A stretch of DNA of 64,000 nt. It comes from Fusarium oxysporum f. sp. lycopersici 4287 (lineage: Eukaryota > Ascomycota > Sordariomycetes > Hypocreales > Nectriaceae). Every line of letters starts with the position of its first letter. Position 1 is the stretch's first letter. The translations under genes and the position numbers were made by a program. Location: the NCBI RefSeq assembly GCF_000149955.1, contig NC_030987.1, forward strand, positions 4,087,190-4,151,189, written 5' to 3'. Below the pieces are notes generated by a model. That model ran no database searches. It was not told the DNA's origin and worked only from the letters and a program-made list of their open reading frames with translations. Below, one piece after another: positions 22,342-30,873 of the stretch.

Positions 22342-23021
22342 TCATGGCAAAGCTATCATCTTATGCGGATCAACAATAGTAGCAATGCTCTTCTGCACCT
22401 GCTGAAAACGCATTATTTTACAAATCTCGCTCTCAAGGTGATTTATCAGCTCCGCCAACGTCTTAAACTCCTTTCCACAAGATCGTTTCATACAGTGATA
22501 CAAACTCTGCTGATGTCTCGGCGACTCCAGATGCTTCTTCAGAGCATTTAGGGTCATGTGCAGCTTGTGGCATAGATAACACTCGAAGGCTTTGGGCCAG
22601 GGGTTCTACGCTGCAGTTGGGTTGATAGTATATATCTCCTCACCGTACCATGCTATCCCTTTGTTCGTGATGAGATTGCGATGATCGCGATTCTTGATGT
22701 AGTAGTAGAGTTTATTGCGATCCATGGGAATACGAGGGTACGAACCTCGCTCAAGATGGTGGGATAGACCTGTTGCTGTGTTGCAGGTGACTCTGCAGTA
22801 TGGGCATTTCACTGCTGATACGCGATGAAGTTTGGGGTTTAAATGCTGAACGAATTAACAATAACTCAATCAACTACTGGGTATCAGCTTACCATCCGGA
22901 GGTTATTCGTGTTCATAAACTGACGATTGCAGTCCGCGCAGTGAAAATGCCTTTCAATCTCATGCTCTCTAATCTCGGGTGGGCTAAGTTTCAGGATAGA
23001 GTTTTGGTGGTGACCATCCAT
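22342..23021 (-). CDS. C2H2 zinc-finger protein 2 with in-frame TAG
   Basis: Paralogue of the gene downstream. Exons 23021-22893 and 22845-22342 are joined phase 0 over a 47-nt intron (GTAAGC..TTCAG). The frame has 210 sense codons if the TAG at 22606-22608 (codon 123) is decoded. Fingers visible are FHCADCNRQF..H spanning the intron, CPYCRVTCN..HHLERG, FECYLCHKLH..H and YHCMKRSCGKEF..H; the C terminus (CKIMRFQQVQKSIATI) matches that of the first copy. It lacks the first finger of its neighbour, so it is N-terminally shorter. The TAG lies at a different place from the one in copy 1, so the two stops arose independently. Without decoding, the product is 122 aa. Confidence 0.7.
22606..22608 (-). 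other. In-frame TAG (candidate UAG to UGG editing site, weaker hairpin)
   Basis: Codon 123 of zinc-finger gene 2, within NPTAA-stop-NPWPKAFECYLC. The aligned position in copy 1 is Cys followed by the same Asn. A modest stem, CAGCG with CCCUG (four pairs and one mismatch), would place UAG in a six-base loop. Confidence 0.4.
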
Positions 23022-23472
23022 GATAACAACAACTCAACATGTACGGACTTATACTTGTCATTCTCTTCTATCGTACATGTTTATATTCCAGTATCGACCG
23101 TATCGTAGATATTCCCGATATGAAGTCGATATTCAGGAAATGTCAATAATTGAAAGTCATGTAAAGACTAAAGTAGTTTGGGAATAGTGTCAACTGAGTG
23201 GATCCGAGGACAAGACAACTGAGGTTATCACTCTTCAACTGGCTTTTTTATTACACGAACGATCATTCACAGGTTGACTGCAAAGACCCTCATTGATATT
23301 TTTCAAACATACGAGATAACTGAGAGCATTAGACATTATTCGTGACAAAGTTGACTCTTATCCGCCATGAGGGACAAGTGGTATCATCATCAAGAAACAA
23401 AACGATCCCTTCCGACTCCATGCTTTTCACAAACCGCAAGCAACAATGAACCATCAAACCCATACTGCGTCT
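23022..23472. other. intergenic region
   Basis: Upstream of zinc-finger gene 2 and downstream of the PIP-kinase-like gene. No gene seen in 450 bp. Confidence 0.5.
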
Positions 23473-24498
23473 TTACCCTTCAACGACCATCTCATCCACC
23501 ATCTTCATAAACCTCTCCCTATACTCCTCCGGATCCGCTGTGATGCTCATCGGTCCCTTATGCGCAACCTTGTTAAAGATCTTCACAATCTTCGTTAATG
23601 CCCTCGCCTGGAAAGCATGCTTCGCCCAGAAAAAGTCCAGCACAACACATCGATACGTCCACTTCCCATCCACATCATCAACACCCCTTCGCCAGTGTCC
23701 AGCATCTGATTCCACAACTGGAACTTCCATGCCTTGCGGGTATCGTACTAAAAACAGGGAATAGTCCACTGCGTTGTGTGAGGCGAGGAGTGCAGAGTCC
23801 GCGAAGAGTAGTGATATAAGCTCTTGTTTGGCTTGGTGTGTAACACGGACTTTGTCGGGAAATTCATCGACGAGGCGTTCTATAACGCTGTCTGGAACAA
23901 GAGCACCGTCTGCGATATCTCGTTCTGGAAAGAAGTAATCGTTTGGCTTGAGGTCGTACGTCTCCCACTTCTTTCCCTCATCACCCTTTGGTTTTCCATA
24001 CAGTAGATTCTCCATGACTATATGATGTGTCGGCGCAGCACCAATCATACCACCAATACTCGCCTGCGACGAGACCACCAAATCCGTGATCCTGACGAGT
24101 AAGCTATGTGGTTGAAACTTCATATGTCCCACATACGGATCCAACAACTCCTTCACGAAGAAATCATGCTCAAAGCGTCTTGGCAGCGATTTGATGAGAT
24201 ACTTCTCATTAGCCGTCGTGAAAAACGTAGAGCCGCTGTACCCTAGATCGCCAATGGGTATGAGCTCAGCATTGTCTTCTCCATCTGTCTGGAAAGACTC
24301 GTGATATTCATCTTCATCAAGTTGCCAGACCTCTTTGCGCAAAGCGAGAAAGTCGATGGAGCGATAGCGTGTTAGGAGGAGACGAAAGAGGCGGAAGAAG
24401 GCGATTATGGTTTTTATGATGCCTTTCTTTGACTTGCCGTGGCGTTGGCTTATGGCTTTTGCTATTGAGCCTGAGATGCGAGATGAACGGATCTTCAT
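23473..24498 (-). CDS. PIP-kinase-like protein
   Basis: Intronless, 341 aa from the ATG at 24498. The order of motifs follows the phosphatidylinositol-phosphate kinase fold: a glycine-rich segment with SGSTFFTTANEKYLIKSL (ATP-binding Lys), HHIVMENLLYG (hinge-like), YDLKPNDYFFPERDIADG in place of the usual YDLKGS, then VDYSLFLVRYP (the MDYSLL-like catalytic loop) and VVLDFFWAKH (the IID metal-binding position, here LDF). It is much shorter than MSS4-type enzymes and has a basic N-terminal 40 residues with possible membrane-binding character. The divergent DLK and IID motifs leave activity uncertain. The open frame continues 16 codons upstream without an ATG. Confidence 0.75.
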   Translation of the reverse strand: MKIRSSRISGSIAKAISQRHGKSKKGIIKTIIAFFRLFRLLLTRYRSIDFLALRKEVWQLDEDEYHESFQTDGEDNAELIPIGDLGYSGSTFFTTANEKYLIKSLPRRFEHDFFVKELLDPYVGHMKFQPHSLLVRITDLVVSSQASIGGMIGAAPTHHIVMENLLYGKPKGDEGKKWETYDLKPNDYFFPERDIADGALVPDSVIERLVDEFPDKVRVTHQAKQELISLLFADSALLASHNAVDYSLFLVRYPQGMEVPVVESDAGHWRRGVDDVDGKWTYRCVVLDFFWAKHAFQARALTKIVKIFNKVAHKGPMSITADPEEYRERFMKMVDEMVVEG

Positions 24499-24716
24499 GC
24501 CTGCGGTTTTGGCCGTTGGCTGATGAAGTGAAGAAGGTTTGGCCAATTTGAGGCTAGAATTTGTGTTGTGTTCGAGAAGCTGTTGGTGGAGGGTAGTAAG
24601 TGAAGGTGGTGGAATGAGAGGTTGGGTGTTGGGAAGTCTGACGTCACTGAATCATCAGTTGAGAATCGAGATCGAGTCTCAAATTCCATGTGATTCCAAC
24701 TTGTGCAACACGACAT
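24495..24716 (-). promoter_or_regulatory. Upstream ORF overlapping the PIPK-like start (ATGA)
   Basis: A 73-codon ATG-initiated frame in the leader ends with TGA at 24495-24497, overlapping the PIPK-like ATG (24496-24498) as ATGA. Such an overlap can allow termination-reinitiation. It may instead mark a frameshift in the real N terminus or an unrecognised upstream exon. Confidence 0.35.
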
Positions 24717-25037
24717 GTTTTAAAGAATAAAAATAGCCAATTTCTCAGTAGAAAAAAATTATTATTATATCAGCGCTGTATATCCTGTTCATCCCGGTCA
24801 TTACCGTCCCGTATCTATAGTTCTGTTTATCTGTGTATGATTGTAAAAAGGAAACCCATCGCTTGCTTTGCGCCAGTCGCTTCAATCCCAATTCCAATAT
24901 GACAAAGAAAACAATAACTCCAAGCAATTTCCCTTGTTGCTTTTGTATATTCGCTGTGATAAGCCATCCTGAAACAACTGACGCTCTAATATTATGACCA
25001 TAATGAAATGCAGTATAAAAATGAATGTGCGTTCAGC
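24717..25037. other. short intergenic region
   Basis: AT-rich spacer between the PIPK-like leader and the stop of the Prm10-like gene. Nothing further seen. Confidence 0.5.
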
Positions 25038-27752
25038 TTAGAAACTGAACAGTCCACTTCGTCTCTTACCCAATGGGTAGACGATTAGTGCACTCATGAA
25101 CAAACCGACACTGATACCAATGGCAACTTGGATAACCTTGAACAACACATTGAACGCAGTTCCTTCAAGATTACCCATCGTGTTCATGTCAGATGCTACC
25201 TTTGTTCCGTTCTTGGTGATCTCATCAGCCATAGTGATACTGGCCAACAGAGAACCTCCTGCTGCAAGACCAGAGGGAACCTGCACAAAAATGGCTGGAA
25301 GCATAGCCGCAGCTGCGAGACTGTATCCGACCTTGCGGGGCTTCTTCTCGGGCTCTTGGTGTTTCTCTGGTGTTCCGGGTCGAGACTCGGGGTCGTTGAG
25401 TGTTGGGAGGGACCAGGAGTCCGAGTCGATTCTCTTCTTGGTATATCGTGGTCGAACCCTGAGCTTCCACCAGTCGACAAAGTCCAGGTATCCATTCTCC
25501 ACATGCCGTCCCATTCGAGAGTACAAGTTTGCAAGAATACCAATCGTCAAGGCACCCAGCATATTGGAGATTTGGCCGTTTCCTCCAAAGTATTCGGCGC
25601 AGTAACTGTTGACTGACCAACCAGCTAAAGCCATCCCGACCATAACGGGAGTTTGCTTCCACTTGGCTTGGTTGATGAGACAGAGACACATGGTGAATCC
25701 AGGGACGAAGAGGAAGTACCATTCCCGTCCAAGAGGGTTATCGCATGTTGAGCGACTCGTTGCGTTGCTATCAATCATGCCGTAGAGCGAAGCACCGATT
25801 GTGATACCATATCCGAGGAAGAGAGTGTAGATGAGAGCATGCACCATACGTACACTACCGGCGACGAGGTTATGACTTTGAAGTTCGAGAGAACTACAGA
25901 GGACCATGTACCCTGGAAGAATCAAGGCGATACTACTCTGTGCTAGTGCACTGAAGCAGAACAGTTTGCCATTTTGGATAGAGCCGAATGCTCGAGCGAA
26001 GAACGACGTGATAAGGGCGGCCGAAACTTCAAAGACGTGGGCGTACAGTTCATTGCTAGGTGCCAAGACAAGTTGAAGAATGCCAACGATACATCCCAGA
26101 AAGAAGGCAATAGACAAGTCGATGAATCGACCTTGGAAAGCGAAGGGCGCCACACAAGCTGATGCGACACCGTATAGGAATACTCGAATCCAGACGTTGT
26201 ATTTATCCTTTCGTGCGTTGACGTCGTCCAGTCGTTTTGTCGCTTCTTCAACGCCGATCTTGTCGTGGACAACTTCTTTGTAAATGTTGTGTACGTCTCT
26301 AAGACGTCCGAGGTCGATACCCTGCGGTACACGAACGAGCTTGACTTCAGTGGTATGTGTAGTGCTATCATCGAAACTGATGATCATACATCCAGGGAGG
26401 TACAAGAACTGAGCTTCGATTTCGAGGACACGGGATGACATGGTCATGTACTCTTCCAATCGATGTGTAGGCGCACCATACATCATAAGAGCTCTACACA
26501 GCTTGAGTAGATACCGATGTCGTTGGATAATACCCGCAATATGAATAGTAATCCGAGCCTTGTCGCGCTTCTTAGGAGGAGGCGGTTGTTGTTTAATCTT
26601 CTCAGCCCACTTATCAGAGATATTCGCTGAAGCTGGCGCCGCAAACATAGAAGAAGACTTCATCAACTCCGTAAGTGCAAGCGAAGACGTCGAGTGTCTG
26701 TTCTTGTGGTAATTGAACAAACCGCTCGTCGGTCGTGAGCGAGGCGGTGATCGAATAGGAGGCGTTCCATTAGATGATCCAGGGCGAGATATAGGTGGTG
26801 AGTTACGAGGCGACATGAGTGGTGTACCCGTGTCCTTGGGCGTGTTCATTCCACTACCTGGTGTTCTATCATCGTGATACAACTTAAGCAGTGAGGAGAG
26901 AATACCGCCGCGATATTGGTCCGGACGAGGAACGTAGTCGTGGGCGTATGCTTGTTGAAGAACGGGTGTAGCTGTACCAGATGCCGGTCCGCCGTTGGGA
27001 TGCTGTGTGAACAAATCCCGTTTTCCTTTGCGGGTATGAGATCTGACCAGATTCTCAGCCGCAGCGTGATGCTGAAAACGATCAGAGTTGGCTATGCGTT
27101 GTCGAAGACCGAAATATCCTGCATCTTCAATGGTATTCGACCCAGCTGGCGGTGAACCCTTTGGATTATCATAGTCCTCAATCAGTGGCTTAAACGAAGG
27201 AACTTCCTCGAGGTCAAGCGATCCTCGTCGCGACCCAGGGGCAGAGTAACTCCCCACAGAAACAGCTAACCGATCAGCTCTCTGTCGAGCATCAGCCATA
27301 GATCGATACTGTCTCTCCGTCGTCCTCGACTCCGCCTGATCCGCCTTCTCCCTCTCATTAGGATCATCATAACTCGTATTTCTCCTCAGCGCAGGTCTCG
27401 GCCTCTTTGGTCCTACATCTGGGGTATCTGGTGCGAGATTCTGAACCTGTCGTTTCTTCTCCTGCTCGGCGGACAAGATCTTTGTGAGAGCAAGGCTTAG
27501 TTCGTAAGCATCTGGTGCATTAGGTGGTAATTCCCCGGGAGCTAGTTTTGGTGAACCTGCTGGTGAGAAAACACCTTCATCTTGACGCTGCTGTCGTGTT
27601 TGCTGTTGGTGTGTTGTTGAGTCGCTGCTTTCTCCGGAGGATTCTTTGCTGGAGTGGAAGCCTACTCGCTTCTTTTCCCTGCGGAGGGGAGTATGTACCT
27701 GGCTAGGTCTCCCGCCGCTCCCACTCCCACTATCGTTCTGTTCAGATAGCAT
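25038..27752 (-). CDS. Prm10/ThrE-type membrane protein (DUF1212)
   Basis: A large intronless gene of 904 aa. Residues 1-400 are hydrophilic and Ser/Pro/Arg-rich (probably a cytosolic disordered region). Residues about 405-560 carry the ThrE/DUF1212 start: HRYLLKLCRALMMYGAPTHR, then EAQFLYLPGCMIISFDD. From residue about 525 to the end there are about ten membrane helices in two sets, including VASACVAPFAFQGRFIDLSI and SIALILPGYMVLCSSLELQS, interrupted by a hydrophilic loop near residues 760-810. The last helices carry QVPSGLAAGGSLLASI. The bacterial relatives export threonine/serine; yeast Prm10 is pheromone-regulated and its transport role is unproven. The substrate is therefore open. Confidence 0.88.
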   Translation of the reverse strand: MLSEQNDSGSGSGGRPSQVHTPLRREKKRVGFHSSKESSGESSDSTTHQQQTRQQRQDEGVFSPAGSPKLAPGELPPNAPDAYELSLALTKILSAEQEKKRQVQNLAPDTPDVGPKRPRPALRRNTSYDDPNEREKADQAESRTTERQYRSMADARQRADRLAVSVGSYSAPGSRRGSLDLEEVPSFKPLIEDYDNPKGSPPAGSNTIEDAGYFGLRQRIANSDRFQHHAAAENLVRSHTRKGKRDLFTQHPNGGPASGTATPVLQQAYAHDYVPRPDQYRGGILSSLLKLYHDDRTPGSGMNTPKDTGTPLMSPRNSPPISRPGSSNGTPPIRSPPRSRPTSGLFNYHKNRHSTSSLALTELMKSSSMFAAPASANISDKWAEKIKQQPPPPKKRDKARITIHIAGIIQRHRYLLKLCRALMMYGAPTHRLEEYMTMSSRVLEIEAQFLYLPGCMIISFDDSTTHTTEVKLVRVPQGIDLGRLRDVHNIYKEVVHDKIGVEEATKRLDDVNARKDKYNVWIRVFLYGVASACVAPFAFQGRFIDLSIAFFLGCIVGILQLVLAPSNELYAHVFEVSAALITSFFARAFGSIQNGKLFCFSALAQSSIALILPGYMVLCSSLELQSHNLVAGSVRMVHALIYTLFLGYGITIGASLYGMIDSNATSRSTCDNPLGREWYFLFVPGFTMCLCLINQAKWKQTPVMVGMALAGWSVNSYCAEYFGGNGQISNMLGALTIGILANLYSRMGRHVENGYLDFVDWWKLRVRPRYTKKRIDSDSWSLPTLNDPESRPGTPEKHQEPEKKPRKVGYSLAAAAMLPAIFVQVPSGLAAGGSLLASITMADEITKNGTKVASDMNTMGNLEGTAFNVLFKVIQVAIGISVGLFMSALIVYPLGKRRSGLFSF

Positions 27753-29642
27753 AACGAATGAATATTTTTATGATAAGAAAATATCGGGTCTGGAAATTGG
27801 GGAAAGCGAGTTGCTCTTGTTTTAAAGGACTGGGCCCCTCGAGGGCAAAACTGAGTTTGGAGGATTGATCATGTTGTCGATCAAGGGGGGCATGATTTAC
27901 ATACTATTCTGTGTCTGTCTGTGTGTGTATACTCTCGCTCCGGGGCGAGAACAAGAAAAACAAAACTGGGCCTGTATAAGTTTTTTCTCTGTAGTGTTGT
28001 GGCTACGGGGGCGGCAAACTTGCGTGATAAGGACTGTGGGTCGCCGAGAGCAAGCCCGAGACGGGACACGCCAGGTTTAGTTCACTGATTAACTCTGCGA
28101 TGATGCTATATAAGTTGATGGATATGATGATGATGGTGTGCTTGTTTCCTTGGTTTCTGAGCCTATAAAGGGCTCGTCATAGCATTCGTGGTATGTTGTT
28201 GGATTGGTATTGGTACTGGCGATATCATTTTTGGTGTTTTTGCGTCGAGTCATGAAAATTGTTTCTTATCTCACCCTCATTAAATGCCAAAACACTCGTC
28301 ATATATGATGAAAATACTCAATACACTGGAATTCTCTTCAAACCAAGCAAACTATTTTCTTCTTCCCTTGCTCAACCCACGCAGGCCAATCCTCGCTTCA
28401 GACCTGTCGTCTTGGATCAGTCTCATCATGTCTGCTACTCGCCCTTCAATTGGTCCGGTTAAAGTGTCTTGGTTATCATGAAAAAAAGAAGCAAACGCTC
28501 GGATTACTCGTTCGGGGAGGGTGTGAGATAAAAAGCAAGGACCTCACTCACTGCACCCGGACTGCCGGTACAATAATTAGAAGCCAGAGCTAGACGGGGA
28601 GAGCTTCCAACGGGCTTCTTCCACCGCCACGTGCCGGCCGCTGAGACCTTGAAGTGCCCTGTGCTTCAGGGGACGATGGGCTCTGCAGCTACAGGACAGC
28701 CCTGCAGCGATCGGTTAGGGGCCGGTTGGGCGCTAGAGAGGACTGGCTTTGACATTTGGAATTGAGGCTCTCTGACTATTGACAATATTTCCGAGATGGT
28801 TCATTTTTAGTACACACCATCTTTGCTCTGCTGAAGAAGGCCAGAGAATCACCTTCCACGTTGACCATGCAGGGCTGGCAGTTGATCGACACTCTTGGTT
28901 TCCTTGATTGGTGTGATTGACATGCGAACTGACGTGCAGATGCAGATACTGACAGAGGCGGTCACTTGTTGTCTCTTGTCCTCCCACATTCATAATCGAC
29001 TGAGGGTTCGTATTCTGACGCGTAATGTTCAATCGCTGAATGGTGAGTCAGTACGGAGCATCTCGACTGAACACCACCAGATCCATAACTTAGCATTCCT
29101 TGTAATCACATGTTAGAGTTTAGAGGCTCTTTGGGCTCCAACCTATTGAACAAGGGCTCATACTTGATGTTGCTCCATTAATGGAGCATATCTTGAGATC
29201 CACCCGATACCGGCTTGTCCGGAGCATCCACCATCAGCGGATCATAGCGCCGATAGAGAAAAGCCAAGCTTGGACTAGAAAGCTCTAGACACGATACCAA
29301 ATCTGATTGTGTCTGTTTCTAATAATTTCATCACCATCAATAATCTTGTTTCTATTCTTGTAGAGTTTTCAGTTAGTTCCAGTAGTTAGTTGTTCAACGT
29401 ATTACAAGTCTGGTTAGCGGCATGATAAGCATCCCCTATAAACAAGCTTCAGTCTCATTGGGTCTACACCTTGAGTCAAGGTCAAACTCACCGAGACAGA
29501 CGCCCAAGCGCGTTCACTTGACGCGAAGCGAAATAGGTTAGGCCATCACTTACGGATACTCTTTCTACCCTTGAAGATCTGGGCATCAATAATCTCCCTG
29601 CATCACCATTGAAACATCGTCATCTCGCGAAACAACATCACA
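27753..29642. other. divergent intergenic region (1.9 kb)
   Basis: No credible gene. It holds the promoters of the Prm10-like gene and the sulfotransferase-fold gene, a TG-rich patch near 27910-27930 and an 18-bp perfect palindrome at 29171-29188. Confidence 0.55.
29171..29188. promoter_or_regulatory. 18-bp perfect palindrome
   Basis: TGCTCCATTAATGGAGCA reads the same on both strands and lies 455 bp before the sulfotransferase-fold gene. It could be a dimeric factor site; no factor can be named. Confidence 0.35.
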
Positions 29643-30614
29643 ATGTCGACGTCTACGTACACCATCCCTGATCGCATCGTGCCAATGCGCGTCATCGTCT
29701 GTGGCGTCCATCGCACAGGAACGTTGAGTACGTTTTGCTCTATCTCAGGGGGTTGATAAGCCCCCCCTCTCAACAATTACGCGCGTAATCTACTACCCGA
29801 AAATGTGAGCTGAAACAGACCAACAGGTATTCGTAACGCTCTGTGGCAGCTTGGTTTCCACGATTGTTACCACATGCAAACTCTCTTCAACAATCCCACC
29901 CGGGCCCCTGAATGGGTACGTGCTATGGAAGCAAAGTACGCCGATAAGGGGACTTTTACCCGCGCAGACTGGGATCATTTGCTCGGCGATTGTCAAGCTG
30001 TGTGTGATGTTCCCGCTGCGTTCTTTGGTCCTGAGTTAGCGGAGCTGTACCCTGAAGCTAAAGTCATTATCATGAACCGAGACCCTGAGAAGTGGTATGA
30101 GAGCGTGCTTAATAGTATCTACTTGATAACCACCCCAAAGGGCTTCTTGGCTAAACTCAGTATGATTTATTGTTTTTTCCTTGATACAAATCTTCAATAT
30201 ATGGCAAAGTATAGCAAATCGATGAGATCTCTGGTTCAGAAGTATGACCACGGAAATGATAAGGAGAAGGCAATTGCATGGTACAAAGCGCAATACCAGG
30301 AATTCCATGACAGAATTCCAGCGGATCGGTATATCGAGTATACCATCACAGAGGGCTGGGGACCGCTGTGTGAGTATCTTGGTGTTCCTGTACCAGAGGT
30401 TCAGGACCCTGTGACAGGCAAGACGGTGGAGGCACCGTTTCCACATCTCAATGACGGCGAGACGTTTAGAAGGAATAGCAAGGTCATGAAGAAGAAGACC
30501 ATGGAGAGGGCGAATCAGAATCTACTGGCGGCTGTGGGCAGGCTGGCCTTGACGGGTGTGGTGGGATATGCTGGTTATCTGGTGTGGAAGACTCGACTTG
30601 GAGGACGTGTTTAG
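29643..30614 (+). CDS. Sulfotransferase-fold P-loop protein with C-terminal anchor
   Basis: Exons 29643-29727 and 29827-30614 are joined across a 99-nt intron and give 290 aa. The N terminus has the 5'-phosphosulfate-binding-type loop CGVHRTGTLS, split by the intron, followed by ALWQLGFHDCYHM. VIIMNRDPEKWYESV is the second cofactor-binding element. This is the large fungal 'sulfotransferase family' group, often annotated without known acceptor. Residues about 263-283 (LAALTGVVGYAGYLV-like stretch) form a hydrophobic helix just before a short basic end, suggesting tail anchoring. The acceptor substrate is unknown and activity has not been shown for most members. Confidence 0.82.
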
Positions 30615-30873
30615 TCGAGCTTGACTATGTTGATTACTTGGTCAATGAGGATCGTGTATTTGTATTGTATCATAGAAACTTTCTTGTCCTGTTGTTAAGG
30701 GCATCCGGGAATTCAGGCACCAGGCTACTCACATGCAAGTTATGCTAAGGGTAGTCTGTTCAACACTAACTTTCGTGCATCATTACTCTTATTCATATCA
30801 TTCCTGTAGCAGACCTGTCATATACAAGAGACACATCCCATCGTTTCCTGAACTCATAACCTTCCAATCATCA

